A stretch of DNA of 17,306 bases from Gyrodactylus bullatarudis (lineage: Eukaryota > Platyhelminthes > Monogenea > Gyrodactylidea > Gyrodactylidae), in NCBI GenBank assembly GCA_012064415.1, contig SSNU01000122.1:22113-39418 (forward strand). The letters are read 5' to 3'. Made by a program: the position numbers and the translations under genes. A model generated the notes under the pieces. That model was not told the origin of the DNA. It was given only the letters and a program-made list of their open reading frames with translations, and did not search any database. Positions 7,979 through 16,193 of this stretch are shown one piece after another (position 1 is the stretch's first letter; the number at the start of each line of letters is the position of its first letter).

Positions 7979-8355
7979 CAAAACTACTCCCTGACCAAGA
8001 TAAAGATCCAGTACTATGGCTCAAGAAGAAGGGAGTAATTTATCAGTTTACGTGCAATTGTGGAGCTATATACGTTGGCCAGACGGTCAGACCTTTGAAA
8101 ATGAGAATAAAAGAGTACTTGAGTTCGGGTAACCAAACTGTTCAAGAGCGTCTGCAGGCTACAAATCATGTCGCTGACAAAAGCAACTTCAGCATACTGT
8201 TCCAAGCAAACCCAAGCGATTCACGTGCAACAAGATCTGATGTATTAGACAAGGCTGAGAGCCATTTTATTAAGTCCATGAATCCGGAACTTTGCAAGCA
8301 AAAGATTCTCGCTACTCAGTTGGGTATCAGGGGGAAAAACCGTTTTACACAATAA
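7978..8355 (+). pseudogene. GIY-YIG endonuclease domain of the Penelope-like element
   Basis: After a frame change near 7960-7978 the frame reads KLLPDQDKDP, then GVIYQFTCNCGAIYVGQT (from 8032), which carries both halves of the GIY-YIG motif and the CxC typical of PLE endonucleases. It continues with RPLKMRIKEY, providing the conserved Arg. VLDKAESHFIK near 8245-8277 supplies the metal-binding Glu. The frame stops with TAA at 8353. It has no ATG of its own and was the C-terminal domain of the reverse transcriptase protein. In intact elements this domain nicks the target DNA to prime reverse transcription. Confidence 0.9.
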
Positions 8356-8810
8356 AGTAAGCTCAAAAAAATTGCTAATTTGCTGAACGATTCTCCTTTA
8401 GCTAGCTCCACTCAAAAGACAGTTACAACTGAATCCAATGAGCAATTAGTTGAAGCAAATCCCTAATTCACTGAGCTTCTGTCAAGTGTTCCTACAGCAA
8501 CTACAGATGAGAACAATCCTGCTATCCAAGACAAGTCAACTGAAGTTGATAATCCAATTAGTTCTCAATCTGCAATTAGTCTTGAAATTGTATTAGTCTT
8601 GAAATTGTACCCGCTTCATGCCCAGTAACAACTACAGCTAAGGGTGAAAATGCAAATCAAGAAAAGTCAACGGAAGTTGATAATCAAATTGATACCCAAC
8701 CTGTAATTATCACTGAATCAAAAAAGTGTGAAATTAAAAAACGAGGAGTCAAAAGAAAAAGATGTAGCGGGAAGTTACAACTAGATCCCTTTCTCAAGAA
8801 AAGACAATGA
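8356..8810 (+). pseudogene. Ser/Thr/Glu-rich C-terminal extension of the PLE protein
   Basis: Reading past the TAA at 8353 stays coding-like for 150 codons with one more stop (TAA, 8464). It is rich in S, T, E, N and Q, with a loosely repeated block: NPAIQDKSTEVDNPISSQ and ANQEKSTEVDNQIDTQ. A 17-bp tandem duplication (8575-8608) shifts the frame. The extension ends with a basic cluster, KKRGVKRKRCSGK then LDPFLKKRQ, and TGA at 8808. The basic end looks like a nuclear-localisation or nucleic-acid-binding tail (inference). I do not know of this extension in standard PLE proteins, which usually end soon after GIY-YIG. Confidence 0.6.
8575..8608 (+). repeat. 17-bp tandem duplication causing a frameshift
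   Basis: ATTAGTCTTGAAATTGT occurs twice head to tail (8575-8591 and 8592-8608). Seventeen bases is not a multiple of three, so the PLE tail changes frame here; the coding pattern resumes in the new frame after the second copy. Confidence 0.9.
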
Positions 8811-8864
8811 GTCTAGTGAAATCTTACCCCTCCCCCCTGTGATATTCTTTCAGTTCCCATTTGT

Positions 8865-8908
8865 CCAATCAGTGGATTTTTAATTTTTCATTATTTTATG
8901 TATAAATA
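8865..8908 (+). promoter_or_regulatory. CCAAT and TATA boxes of the PLE terminal module
   Basis: CCAATCAG (8865-8872) is followed 28 nt later by TATAAATA (8901-8908), with a hammerhead-like core starting 19 nt after that. PLE pseudo-LTRs carry promoters and can drive the next tandem copy. The same set, in the other orientation, is at 17129-17250. Confidence 0.5.
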
Positions 8909-8919
8909 TCAAGCCAGTT

Positions 8920-8965
8920 TAAAAGTCTGATGAGAACCGGTGAAATAAAAGCTTTATTACTCATT
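8920..8965 (+). ncRNA. hammerhead-ribozyme-like motif, degenerate
   Basis: The core CTGATGA (8927-8933) and GAAA (8942-8945) are both present. Stem III is a perfect 5-bp hairpin, ATAAA/TTTAT (8945-8957, loop AGC), followed by the cleavage-site position at T8958. Stem I begins AGT/ACT (8924-8926 with 8959-8961). Stem II is doubtful: the eight bases GAACCGGT between the two core halves give only a tiny ACCGGT palindrome. PLE terminal repeats are known to carry hammerheads, which supports the reading. Activity is doubtful. Confidence 0.45.
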
Positions 8966-9851
8966 ATTCACTCGTCTTCCAAATCCTATAAGAAATGAAT
9001 ATTTCTACTAATTCAGATAATGCAATGAGTCAACATACAATTACTTTTTAAAATCTGAACTACCTCTTATTTAATATTCGATTCTTAAATGCTCTTTTTA
9101 TATTTTAACTAAGGCTAGATTAATTTCTACTTTACTCGACTCTTACCTGTATTGGTTTGAGGCCATTTTCTTTCTAAAAGATATTTCTAACTACTGTAAG
9201 TTATTTTAATTAATAGAGAATAATTTTCAACGATATGTACCTCAATTATTCATGCAACACTTAACCATAAGATTGAGTATAATAGCTTTGTTTTTATCAA
9301 AAAAATTTATCAAGATCGAAACAAATGATTGTCTACACTAGGGTCTTTAGGGTCTATCGTTAATACATTGGTTTTTGGCTTCACTGTGTGTATTCTTACA
9401 TTTATATTAATACCGAAATTTCTTTAATCGAGCTCATACTTAAATTTATCTGAACAAAAAAAACACTCTTCAAGATCATGTTTATCGTGAGTTATTTATT
9501 ATTAGCATTAGTTGAAAAATTGAATCCCTAGATAATCACAGTATTTTTCATGACTCGTTTTCTTGACCTTGCATAAATACACTGAACACGATCCACAGTT
9601 ATGTTTATGTTATTATTATGAAATTCTTAGGAGTTATCAATTAAAAATTGGGTACTTTTTCAGTCAAAAAATATTTAAATAAGATCAATTTTTTGAAAAA
9701 AAACTATTTTCGAACTACATTAGTAATTGACCTGTTTGGCGAATGCTAGAACTTTGTGTAGCCCTAAATATAGAATGAGTAGTGAAACAAGTTAAGATGA
9801 ATAATAAGGAATTGCTAAAATGATATGTGATATCAATGACTCAGAGGAAAT
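8966..9851. other. AT-rich non-coding stretch
   Basis: Nothing supportable was found between the PLE end and the piggyBac element: no open frame of note and no repeat recognised elsewhere in the window. Confidence 0.5.
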
Positions 9852-9855
9852 TTAA
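9852..9855. repeat. TTAA target-site duplication, left
   Basis: TTAA directly outside the left piggyBac end, matching TTAA at 11520-11523. TTAA is the obligatory target of piggyBac transposases. Confidence 0.85.
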
Positions 9856-9870
9856 CCTCTTCGTTACCAA

Positions 9871-9886
9871 AGGACGTATACGACCT
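9871..9886. repeat. palindromic motif copy 1 (piggyBac)
   Basis: AGGACGTATACGACCT: one mismatch from the perfect palindrome AGGTCGTATACGACCT. It lies just inside the left end and is preceded by GTTACCAA, the inverse of the GGTAAC that follows copy 2. Confidence 0.8.
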
Positions 9887-10207
9887 CCTTTTTAAATCTT
9901 GATTAAACTGTTAATCTATAAACTTAAGAATTAGATTTTTTAATACCTTTAATTTTAATAATTTTACCTCCTCAATTGTGTATGATTTTCTCTCTCCTAA
10001 AATTAATTAGCGTCTTTTATCACAGGTTGAAGTTTTAACTTGGAAACTATTATTGCTAAGTGTAATTAGGACAAATTATCTTCAATGAAAATTACCCAAG
10101 AAACGAGTAAAGTTATGAGCATAATTATAATCTCAAATATAATTCATATTTCGAAGGAATCAACCATCTCTGATTGGTTAGCTCGAAGTTATCTCTAATT
10201 ATATTAC

Positions 10208-10223
10208 AGGTCGTATACGACCT
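10208..10223. repeat. palindromic motif copy 2 (piggyBac), perfect
   Basis: AGGTCGTATACGACCT is a perfect 16-bp palindrome, followed by AATGGTAACC. It lies just upstream of the transposase remnant. With copy 3 it forms an inverted pair of about 28 bp flanking the coding region. The likely role is a transposase or regulator binding site (inference). Confidence 0.85.
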
Positions 10224-10291
10224 AATGGTAACCAGAAGTATGGAGAGCGAGTTAATTGTACGTCACACAAGGAAAAATTTACTCACTAGTG

Positions 10292-11341
10292 GTAATTCCT
10301 GATGTAAATCAATCAGAAGAAGAGCTCAAAGAAGAACCCCTCAAATATATATGCAACTCAACAGAATCGGATTCTTGGTGCCAACATATCTGAGGCAAAA
10401 AATATCTTGGAATCTTACTGCGAATGGGAATAATCAAACTCCCAAGATTTATGATGTATTGGAGCGATAAAACAAGAATCGAATCAGTTGCTCGAGTTAT
10501 GCCAAGAAATCGCTCGAAATGATATGGATGGTCTTATCCACGAGTTTATCATCTATTATGGAAAGTGTCCAATAGTAGAAGAACTGTGTGGAATGGTATC
10601 TGGAGATTTTGTTTTAAGTGTATGTAAGCAAATTCCTAACAACTCTAATAATATTATCTGCTTCGACAACTATTTTAACAGTCCAAGCCTTCAAAAGCCA
10701 TTGTTAAAAAGAGGAATTCATAGTTCGGGAACATTGAGATCTAATCGACTTAAAGCATTAGAAAAAAGTCTTCTTACAGAAAAGGAACTTAAATCGAAAG
10801 GTCGTGGCTCGTATGACCTATTATATAGCCAAAGTGACAAAATATTTATTTAAATAGATGGAATCGTAAAGAAAAAAAACCAAGCAAGTACCAGTACCAT
10901 ATATTGACTTAAATTATAACAAATCTATGCGCGCTGTCGATTTATTTGACTCATACTAATCCCTCTACAGAATTGATCATAGATCTAAAAATTGGTATTT
11001 TGCTCTTTTCAAATGGATTCTTAATAGCTCAATCATAAACCCATGGCTTCTTTACAAAAGAGACATGCCTAATGTCAAAATGAAAAACCAATGGATCTTT
11101 TAAGTTTTCAGTTGAGCGTAGTAGAATCCCTTATAAGAGAAACTTGTGAACCTACTCCGAAGAGACGAAGGATTAGTATACCTGAAGAATCCTCTGATGT
11201 TCGAAGAAAATCTTCTCTAGAAAATATTGAAGAAAATCTGAATCTCAGCACAGGCAAATCAGACCTGGAGATTCATAAACCAAAAATTGCTATTATTCCT
11301 ATCATAATAAATAAAAGATATTTGTCGCTAACAAGTAGTTA
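10292..11341 (+). pseudogene. piggyBac transposase, broken
   Basis: Four frame segments make up the remnant. (1) 10292-10522 reads VIPDVNQSEEE, a stop at 10391, then YLGILLRMGIIKLPRFMMYWS and MPRNRSK, the conserved N-terminal block of DDE_Tnp_1_7. (2) From about 10523 the frame used by 10488-10853 reads MDGLIHEFIIYYGK, FDNYFNS (second catalytic Asp), GTLRSNR and GRGSYD. (3) From about 10873 a new frame reads QVPVPYIDLNYNKSMRAVDLFDSY (third catalytic Asp in AVD), stop at 10957, then KNWYFALFKW and INPWLLYKRD to TAA at 11101. (4) 11091-11341 reads DLLSFQLSVVESL and a charged tail. The region holding the first catalytic Asp is deleted between segments 1 and 2. The C-terminal cysteine-rich finger of many piggyBac proteins is not seen. 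The A-rich run near 10870 is the likely slippage site. Inactive. Confidence 0.87.
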
Positions 11342-11371
11342 AGTAATTTTCTATAACCTTTGATTACCATA

Positions 11372-11387
11372 AGGTCGTATACTACCT
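11372..11387. repeat. palindromic motif copy 3 (piggyBac)
   Basis: AGGTCGTATACTACCT: one mismatch from the perfect palindrome, preceded by GATTACCATA. It lies about 30 bp after the transposase stop and is inverted relative to copy 2. Confidence 0.8.
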
Positions 11388-11519
11388 GATCCAGATCGAC
11401 ACAAAGCACTAGCTTGACTTTAATTTCAACTGCATAAAGTTTGTTCAACAGAACATGATAAATAAGTTCGTGAAAAAATCAAATAAAAAGCTCAATTTTT
11501 TTTCCTGGTAACGAGCGGG

Positions 11520-11523
11520 TTAA
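11520..11523. repeat. TTAA target-site duplication, right
   Basis: TTAA directly follows the right end GGTAACGAGCGGG of the piggyBac element. Confidence 0.85.
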
Positions 11524-12370
11524 GGGTTAATTCAAAGTCCTATGTAGTTCTACGAAAATATTATATATGCATGAATCCTATTATGAATAATTTTTTCAAG
11601 CTGACCGACCTCCAAGTAAGAATAATCCATAGTTGATCTAAATAATTTCTTCAGGACAAGATCCTATGTTAGTTTAAATAATAACATCCATGATGACTCA
11701 TCATAGAAAAGAGGCAAACTATATTTAACTTTTTTCATCAATGGTCAAAGTGGACTTGGATATCTGAAAATCCTTTTTATTCTTAAATTTTATACAAATA
11801 AATTGAATTTTTTTATCTTTACCATTAAAATTTATACTTATTCAGCGTTAAGAATATGAAAAAGTAAAATCTAAACTGATTTTTAATTAATAGGGAAATT
11901 CAAACTTGCAACGACATTTTTATCATAAATCTTAGTTGCAGTATAATATACCGGTAAAATATACCTATATATCTTAACTTACAGTATCAATGATTATTTT
12001 CTGACATAGTATCATTTCAAGTTATTCACCTGCTAAGTTTAGACTGGATAAATATTAGTGATGCATTTTTAGTGATAACAATGGTTAGTTTAAAGGTGGG
12101 TATTCGCAAAAAACGAAACAGAAGATTATTTATGAATAAAATCTAGCAAATACATATTAAATTGGAAAACTAAGTTTGAGCTTTGGAAATCATGAATCTG
12201 AAATTACTTTTATATGCGCTCATGTAAAAAGATATATTATATCTGACAACAAAAAATCACTTTATCTTCACAACCAGGTTGAAATTTTGATACGTTGTTC
12301 AGTTCTTTACGCTGATTCTCATTTTACTGAACGTTTTTTTGTCAAATTTTTTACAGACGCCATGGGCCGC
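11524..12370. other. AT-rich non-coding stretch
   Basis: No gene supported. A 74-codon open frame at 12176-12400 starts at a TTG, runs into the inverted repeat at 12371, and shows no recognisable domain. Confidence 0.45.
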
Positions 12371-12532
12371 CAATCAGAGCATTTATTTGTAACCGGATAG
12401 AGGGAAGAGTCGAAAAACTATCTCCAAGGGGTCTAGAGGAATAGAAACATATTTCAAAAATCGGTAGAAAGGTGTAACACCAACAGTCAGAAGTCTACCC
12501 AACCATACGGTTACAAATAAATGCTCTGATTG
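12371..12532. mobile_element. short inverted-repeat element (MITE-like), 162 bp
   Basis: Perfect 25-bp inverted repeats (12371-12395 and 12508-12532, starting CAATCAGAGCATTTATTTGT) enclose 112 bp of more GC-rich sequence. It has no coding capacity. No clear target duplication was found at the ends, so either the true ends lie elsewhere or the structure is a hairpin rather than an insertion. The left tip contains CCAATCAG on the + strand. Confidence 0.6.
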
Positions 12533-12580
12533 ACCCAAAAGAACTTTTCGCATTTCATTGAATAATATTCTGTATAAATA
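12525..12580 (+). promoter_or_regulatory. possible CAAT-TATA module
   Basis: CTGATTGA (12526-12533) at the right tip of the inverted repeat is followed 39 nt later by TATAAATA (12573-12580). The order resembles the modules at 8865-8908 and 17203-17250. No coding exon was found downstream; weak evidence. Confidence 0.25.
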
Positions 12581-12851
12581 TACATATCGGTGTAGGAGAG
12601 TCGACAAAAATAGTGAGCTCATATTCATCCAGAATCTATTTTCGTTTTCTACCTACAAAATGCAAGACATTAGTCAGAAAATGATAATACCGCGGAAATC
12701 AGGAATCTCAAGCAAGACAACATAATATTTGATTGGAAAGAAAATCAAGAAAATGCAAGAAAGTGTGATGATTTCAGTATCGCAATTTTCCATATACATG
12801 AGTAAGACTGAAATTATGGGCAATATCATCCCCTATTTCTTGAGTATTCTC

Positions 12852-13091
12852 TTAAGAAATGATCATCCTTGTCTCCTTTAGATCTTCAAGCTGGTCATCA
12901 TTTTTGGATCTCAGCCTTTGAGAGCGTTGATGTGACTCCAAACCAATATTTCCCATAATCTGATTATCTTTGCGCCATTGTCCAATCGTAGTCAATGAAA
13001 CATGATGCTTTTTAGAAATTTCCCTAAGAAAGAAATCGTAACTTTATATTTTATGTATAAATTGGGGAATTTGTTCGTTAGTCAAAGGCAT
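12852..13091 (-). pseudogene. helix-turn-helix DNA-binding remnant (transposase-like)
   Basis: On the minus strand an ATG at 13091 opens MPLTNEQIPQFIHKI, a TAA interrupts at codon 16, and the same frame continues EISKKHHVSLTTIGQWRKDN, then NIGLESHQRSQRLRSKNDDQ, to TAA at 12854-12852. The LTNEQI start plus ISKKHHVSLTTIGQWRK looks like the helix-turn-helix of pogo/CENP-B-type or similar transposases. No catalytic domain follows. It could also be a lost host gene exon. The call rests on the helix-turn-helix pattern only. Confidence 0.35.
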
Positions 13092-14402
13092 TGTAAGATA
13101 AAGTCACAAGTTTTGAAAACCCATGCTGTTTTCGTCAAATCTTTGTTAAAGAGTAGGTATATTGCTCCGTGAACTTATTGAATTTGAACCTAACACTGAT
13201 ATGTTAATCAAATATTGAGGTTGGGATAACTTCTTGTAGATATTGAAGAGCCAACATAAGAAAAAACTAATGTGGGTGTAATAGGATGTTAATAAAAGTA
13301 AAGGTAATCTGAACTAAATACCCCCTAATGGTATGAGTCTTAATCCAATACTCTAATTTTATTATTTCAAGTTATTTTACGAAAAGAATTATATCATATG
13401 ATAAAGAAAAATGGTTTCTTTATATCTATTTGAAATCAAATATAAGAAAAACTCATTTCTTAAGCGTTCATAAGGAATATTGTAGAGCAGGATAAAAAAT
13501 AACATCTAAGTTTTCCCATGAGCATCCCCCGATTCTGTTTGGAACCAGTGATATTTGAGTGGAATTAGCCCTATATACACGGAGAAGACTTGGATTTTAA
13601 TTTATCTCACTTTACAGGACTTTAACCTGTATTACAGGTATAAGAAATCAATTTTTTAATTATTCCCAATGTCCATCAGAACATAAAAATTCGACTATTT
13701 AAGATATATGTTGATTTGACCCAATTTCTATTTTAATAGGAAACAGAATGAATTACTCACTGCTATAAATGCGTTAGTTACTATCAGATTAGAGAAAAAA
13801 AGTTATAAAAATTTATCGAATTATTCTGATCTCATTATCTAATGCCAGAAACTTTATCAACCTATTTCAAAATTTTGAACGGAAAATTACATAAATCTAC
13901 CCCAGTGAATATTGGAACCAGAAGTGATAAAATTAAAAAGAGACGTTTTCAAGACCTCAACATTTCTAGACCAATAAGTAATGAAATTTTGTTTTCTGAT
14001 ACCAACATCAATAAAAAAATTTTTTTTTCAATTTTACTTGAATAAATTTCTGATGTACGTTATTTGTTGATGATCCTGAAAATAAACGCCTGATCCCTCT
14101 CACATTTTGAAATCAGCAAAACTTTCAGCTCAAAGTTTAAAGATAGAAAAATTGCACCACCTCGAAAATGTCTCCGATTTTCTTATAATTTTCTTAATTT
14201 ACTCTTTCGGTGCAAAAAGACATTTTTTCAAAGCTTAGTAACTTGGTATAAGTTCGACAGATTTAAAATAATAATTTAATATTCAATTCAATCCTATTTT
14301 ATATAGTATAAAATACTTTGAATGGTATAAGCCTTATACAACACGTCATATACAAATATAACAAAAAATTTACATGATGTATTATTCTAGTAGAAAGTTA
14401 GT
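13092..14402. other. AT-rich non-coding stretch
   Basis: The only open frame of size, 13842-14045 (67 codons from an ATG), has basic KIKKRR residues but no recognisable domain, no clear splice sites and ends in a poly-T-coded tract. I see no gene here. Confidence 0.4.
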
Positions 14403-14493
14403 ACAAACACTGAATTTCAGGCTTTATTAAAACTTTGTACTGATTCAGGCTTTGTAGTAATAAATCTAGAGATTTACGGATTCAGGGTTTGTA
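14403..14493 (+). repeat. three degenerate copies of a TTCAGGCTTTGTA motif
   Basis: TTTCAGGCTTTA (from 14415), ATTCAGGCTTTGTA (from 14443) and ATTCAGGGTTTGTA (from 14480) recur at 28- and 37-nt intervals. The unit is short and diverged; nature unknown. Confidence 0.4.
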
Positions 14494-14673
14494 CGATAAC
14501 ATATTCACTGAACGGAGTGTACAGTGTACCCATTGAACGTAACATATACAATAATGATAGTACAATACAATAATGCTATAACACATTTAGACTAGTAACC
14601 AACCTCAGGAAACAAAGAAAAGAATGAGGCATTCAGATATAAAAAATAACTCTAAAATAATTATCTAATACTC

Positions 14674-14975
14674 TAGATAAAATTGACATCTCTGTTCACG
14701 AATTCTGAGGAGAATAAGCAGAGGATTTGCACAGTTCGCCTCTCAATGGGGTTAATATTTCAGTCAACCATATGACGATTTTGTGCTGTGGTGTAGCTGA
14801 TAAATCAAGAATCGGTCTGTACTGCAGGCCTTTGTTTAAATTTTTATTTCATCTGAATCTTAATTAAATGCCTGTAATCTCATCACTGTATCCATTCTGT
14901 AGAAGGTTTTCAACTTTTTTAGAGATGGACTTTCCAATGCTGTTTTATGTTCTATTGGTCGAAATCTTGAATATT
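14674..14975 (-). pseudogene. antisense fragment related to the 6115-8810 PLE reverse transcriptase
   Basis: The minus strand aligns by eye with 6797-7146 of the PLE. Shared blocks are the ATTTCGACCAA start, CCATCTCTAAAAAAGTT, GCAGTACAGACCGATTCTTGA, and TGAAATATTAACCCCATTGAGA. It has lost a segment corresponding to about 6925-6985 and has small deletions near its end. It encodes the RPIL and ATPQHKIV blocks but is not an open frame. It is a second, more decayed copy of the same or a close family, inserted in the opposite orientation. Confidence 0.8.
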
Positions 14976-15159
14976 TTTATTGCTATGTTTTATGAAAATT
15001 AGGAAATAGTCTCGGCACCGGAAGGGTTAAATCGGTGAAAGTCTGCCTCATAAATCGGTTTCTATAAATATAGTAGTATTAAAAGAGGGATTGATCCTTT
15101 AAAAACGATAGGATTCAGATTTCATTAAAAATATGTATTAATTTGATATTTTTTCCTAG

Positions 15160-16148
15160 GATTCGAGAGAAATACAAACTGCCGCTGCTAAAACTAAATT
15201 CAAGTCTTAATCGGAAAGCAGGAATGTTGGTGAGATTCATCAAGTCAAAACAAAATGTGGCAGATTACAAGGATAAAAATCCCTATTCTATCGCTCTAAA
15301 CTGTAAGACGGGTACGATTTTAACAGTTTCATAATTACAATAGTTCATTGAAATCAAAGCAATCTTAGGACAATTAAAAGTTTTAATTATAATTACGTAA
15401 TAAACCTATATTTTACCAGTTACAAAAGTTATTTTGAATTTTTTTAGTGCAATTGCCCCTTTTGAATACCCTTCTAGAATCCAAAGATCTTTTTAATGTC
15501 GTTGAACAACGACATCTTTCATTGTCGGAGCTCTCCAATACAATGGTTATAAGATAGCCAGAAAATACTCACTTTCATGACTTAGAGGTTAAAAGATTTC
15601 ATATCAAATAAGTAATCTACCAATTGAACTAATAAAAGATATATACATTGGATATGCCACATGGTGATCTCAAGGGTTAGGAAGAAGATTTATTGAATTC
15701 AAATAGAATTCAAATTTAAAATTGTTATGTTAATATATAGAGGATAATTTTTTTCAATGGTATCAAGATTTATATTGACACATATTTTAACTTAAACAGG
15801 TGCTGAAGCTGCTAGTATATTGCATAAGCCGGATTCGCAGCGTAAGCACTACTGAAACTTCTAACTAGAGTTTTATTCTCTACTCTGAATGTTATTTTAG
15901 ATCCACTGGATAGTAAATATTTTCTTTGGAAAACTCATACCAAAATTGGAATAGCATATGTGAGGCAGGCCAAGGCTTACATTGTCTTCTACGGCCCTGC
16001 AGCATCAGACTACAATGGTGATGGTGCAGCCAAGTATAATGCAAAAAATGATCCAAATGCTAAAGGAAAAGATGACGAAGAAGAGGATGAAGGAGATGAA
16101 GAAGAAGGAGAAGAGGGTGGAGAGGAGGGGGCGAAACCTGCAGCTTGA
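15160..16148 (+). CDS. spliced host gene, 3' exons; possible myofilin-like muscle protein
   Basis: Three exons join in one frame: 15160-15302 (acceptor TTTTTTCCTAG, donor GTAAGA), 15800-15841 (acceptor TTAAACAG, donor GTAAGC) and 15901-16148 (acceptor GTTATTTTAG, stop TGA). Both introns (497 and 59 nt) are phase 1, and all splice sites obey GT..AG. The product reads IREKYKLPLLKL, SLNRKAGMLVRFIKSK, NPYSIALNCAEAASIL, KYFLWKTHTKIGIAYVRQAK, AYIVFYGP, then a roughly 25-residue Glu/Asp/Gly-rich tail ending AKPAA; 143 residues are visible. The 5' end is missing; the first exon begins with the last base of a codon. AYVRQAKAY.VFYGP and the leading block recall the arthropod thick-filament protein myofilin, but this is memory, not a search. 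No signal peptide or membrane segment is visible in these exons. AATAAA signals follow at 16184-16193. Confidence 0.7.
15496..15515. repeat. 20-bp perfect palindrome in the first intron
   Basis: ATGTCGTTG-AA-CAACGACAT lies within the 497-nt intron of the 15160-16148 gene. A palindromic binding site or a chance hairpin; function unknown. Confidence 0.6.
15567..15640 (-). repeat. possible tRNA-derived pseudogene or SINE head
   Basis: On the minus strand TTAGTTCAATTGGTAGATTA (15632-15613) fits a tRNA D-arm/A-box. Downstream, AACCTCTAAGTCATGA resembles an anticodon-arm to T-arm transition with a damaged B-box. Acceptor stems do not pair, so it is not a working tRNA. It lies inside the intron. 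Confidence 0.3.
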
Positions 16149-16183
16149 TTGATATCATGTAAAATTTATAATTTCCTTTAGTG

Positions 16184-16193
16184 AATAAATAAA
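16184..16193 (+). terminator. overlapping polyadenylation signals
   Basis: AATAAATAAA holds two overlapping AATAAA hexamers 36 nt after the stop codon of the 15160-16148 gene, giving the expected position for 3'-end formation. Confidence 0.75.

Larger units (their letters stand above)
6115..8965 (+). mobile_element. Penelope-like retroelement with GIY-YIG endonuclease, broken copy
   Basis: One degraded reading frame spans 6115-8810 and contains a Penelope-type reverse transcriptase followed by a GIY-YIG endonuclease, which together define endonuclease-bearing PLEs. A 3' module follows with CCAATCAG (8865-8872), TATAAATA (8901-8908) and a hammerhead-like core (8927-8961), as in the pseudo-LTRs of PLEs. 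The 5' limit is unknown: no second copy of the 3' module is seen between the MULE and 6115, so the left end may be truncated or fall near 5969. No target duplication was found. Confidence 0.85.
9856..11519 (+). mobile_element. piggyBac transposon, defective, 1,664 bp
   Basis: TTAA flanks, matching ends (CCTCTTCGTTACCA on the left, CCCGCTCGTTACCA inverted on the right; 11 of 14 bases equal) and a piggyBac-type transposase remnant in between define the element. Intact relatives are usually about 2-3 kb, so this copy has lost internal sequence. A 16-bp palindrome occurs next to the left end and once on each side of the coding region. It is defective but keeps both ends, so it could be a substrate for an active relative. 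Confidence 0.9.

Noticed and set aside
12371..12532. hAT-type assignment of the CAGAGC...GCTCTG inverted repeat
   Set aside because: No 8-bp duplication is present next to CAGAGC on either side.
12383..12628. 81-codon minus-strand frame across the short inverted-repeat element
   Set aside because: The frame is created by the inverted repeats, which encode the same peptide (SEHLFVT) twice. No domain is visible.
13842..14045. 67-codon open frame with a basic KIKKRR patch
   Set aside because: No domain, no convincing splice sites, and it ends in a poly-T tract. A real exon cannot be excluded but is not supported.
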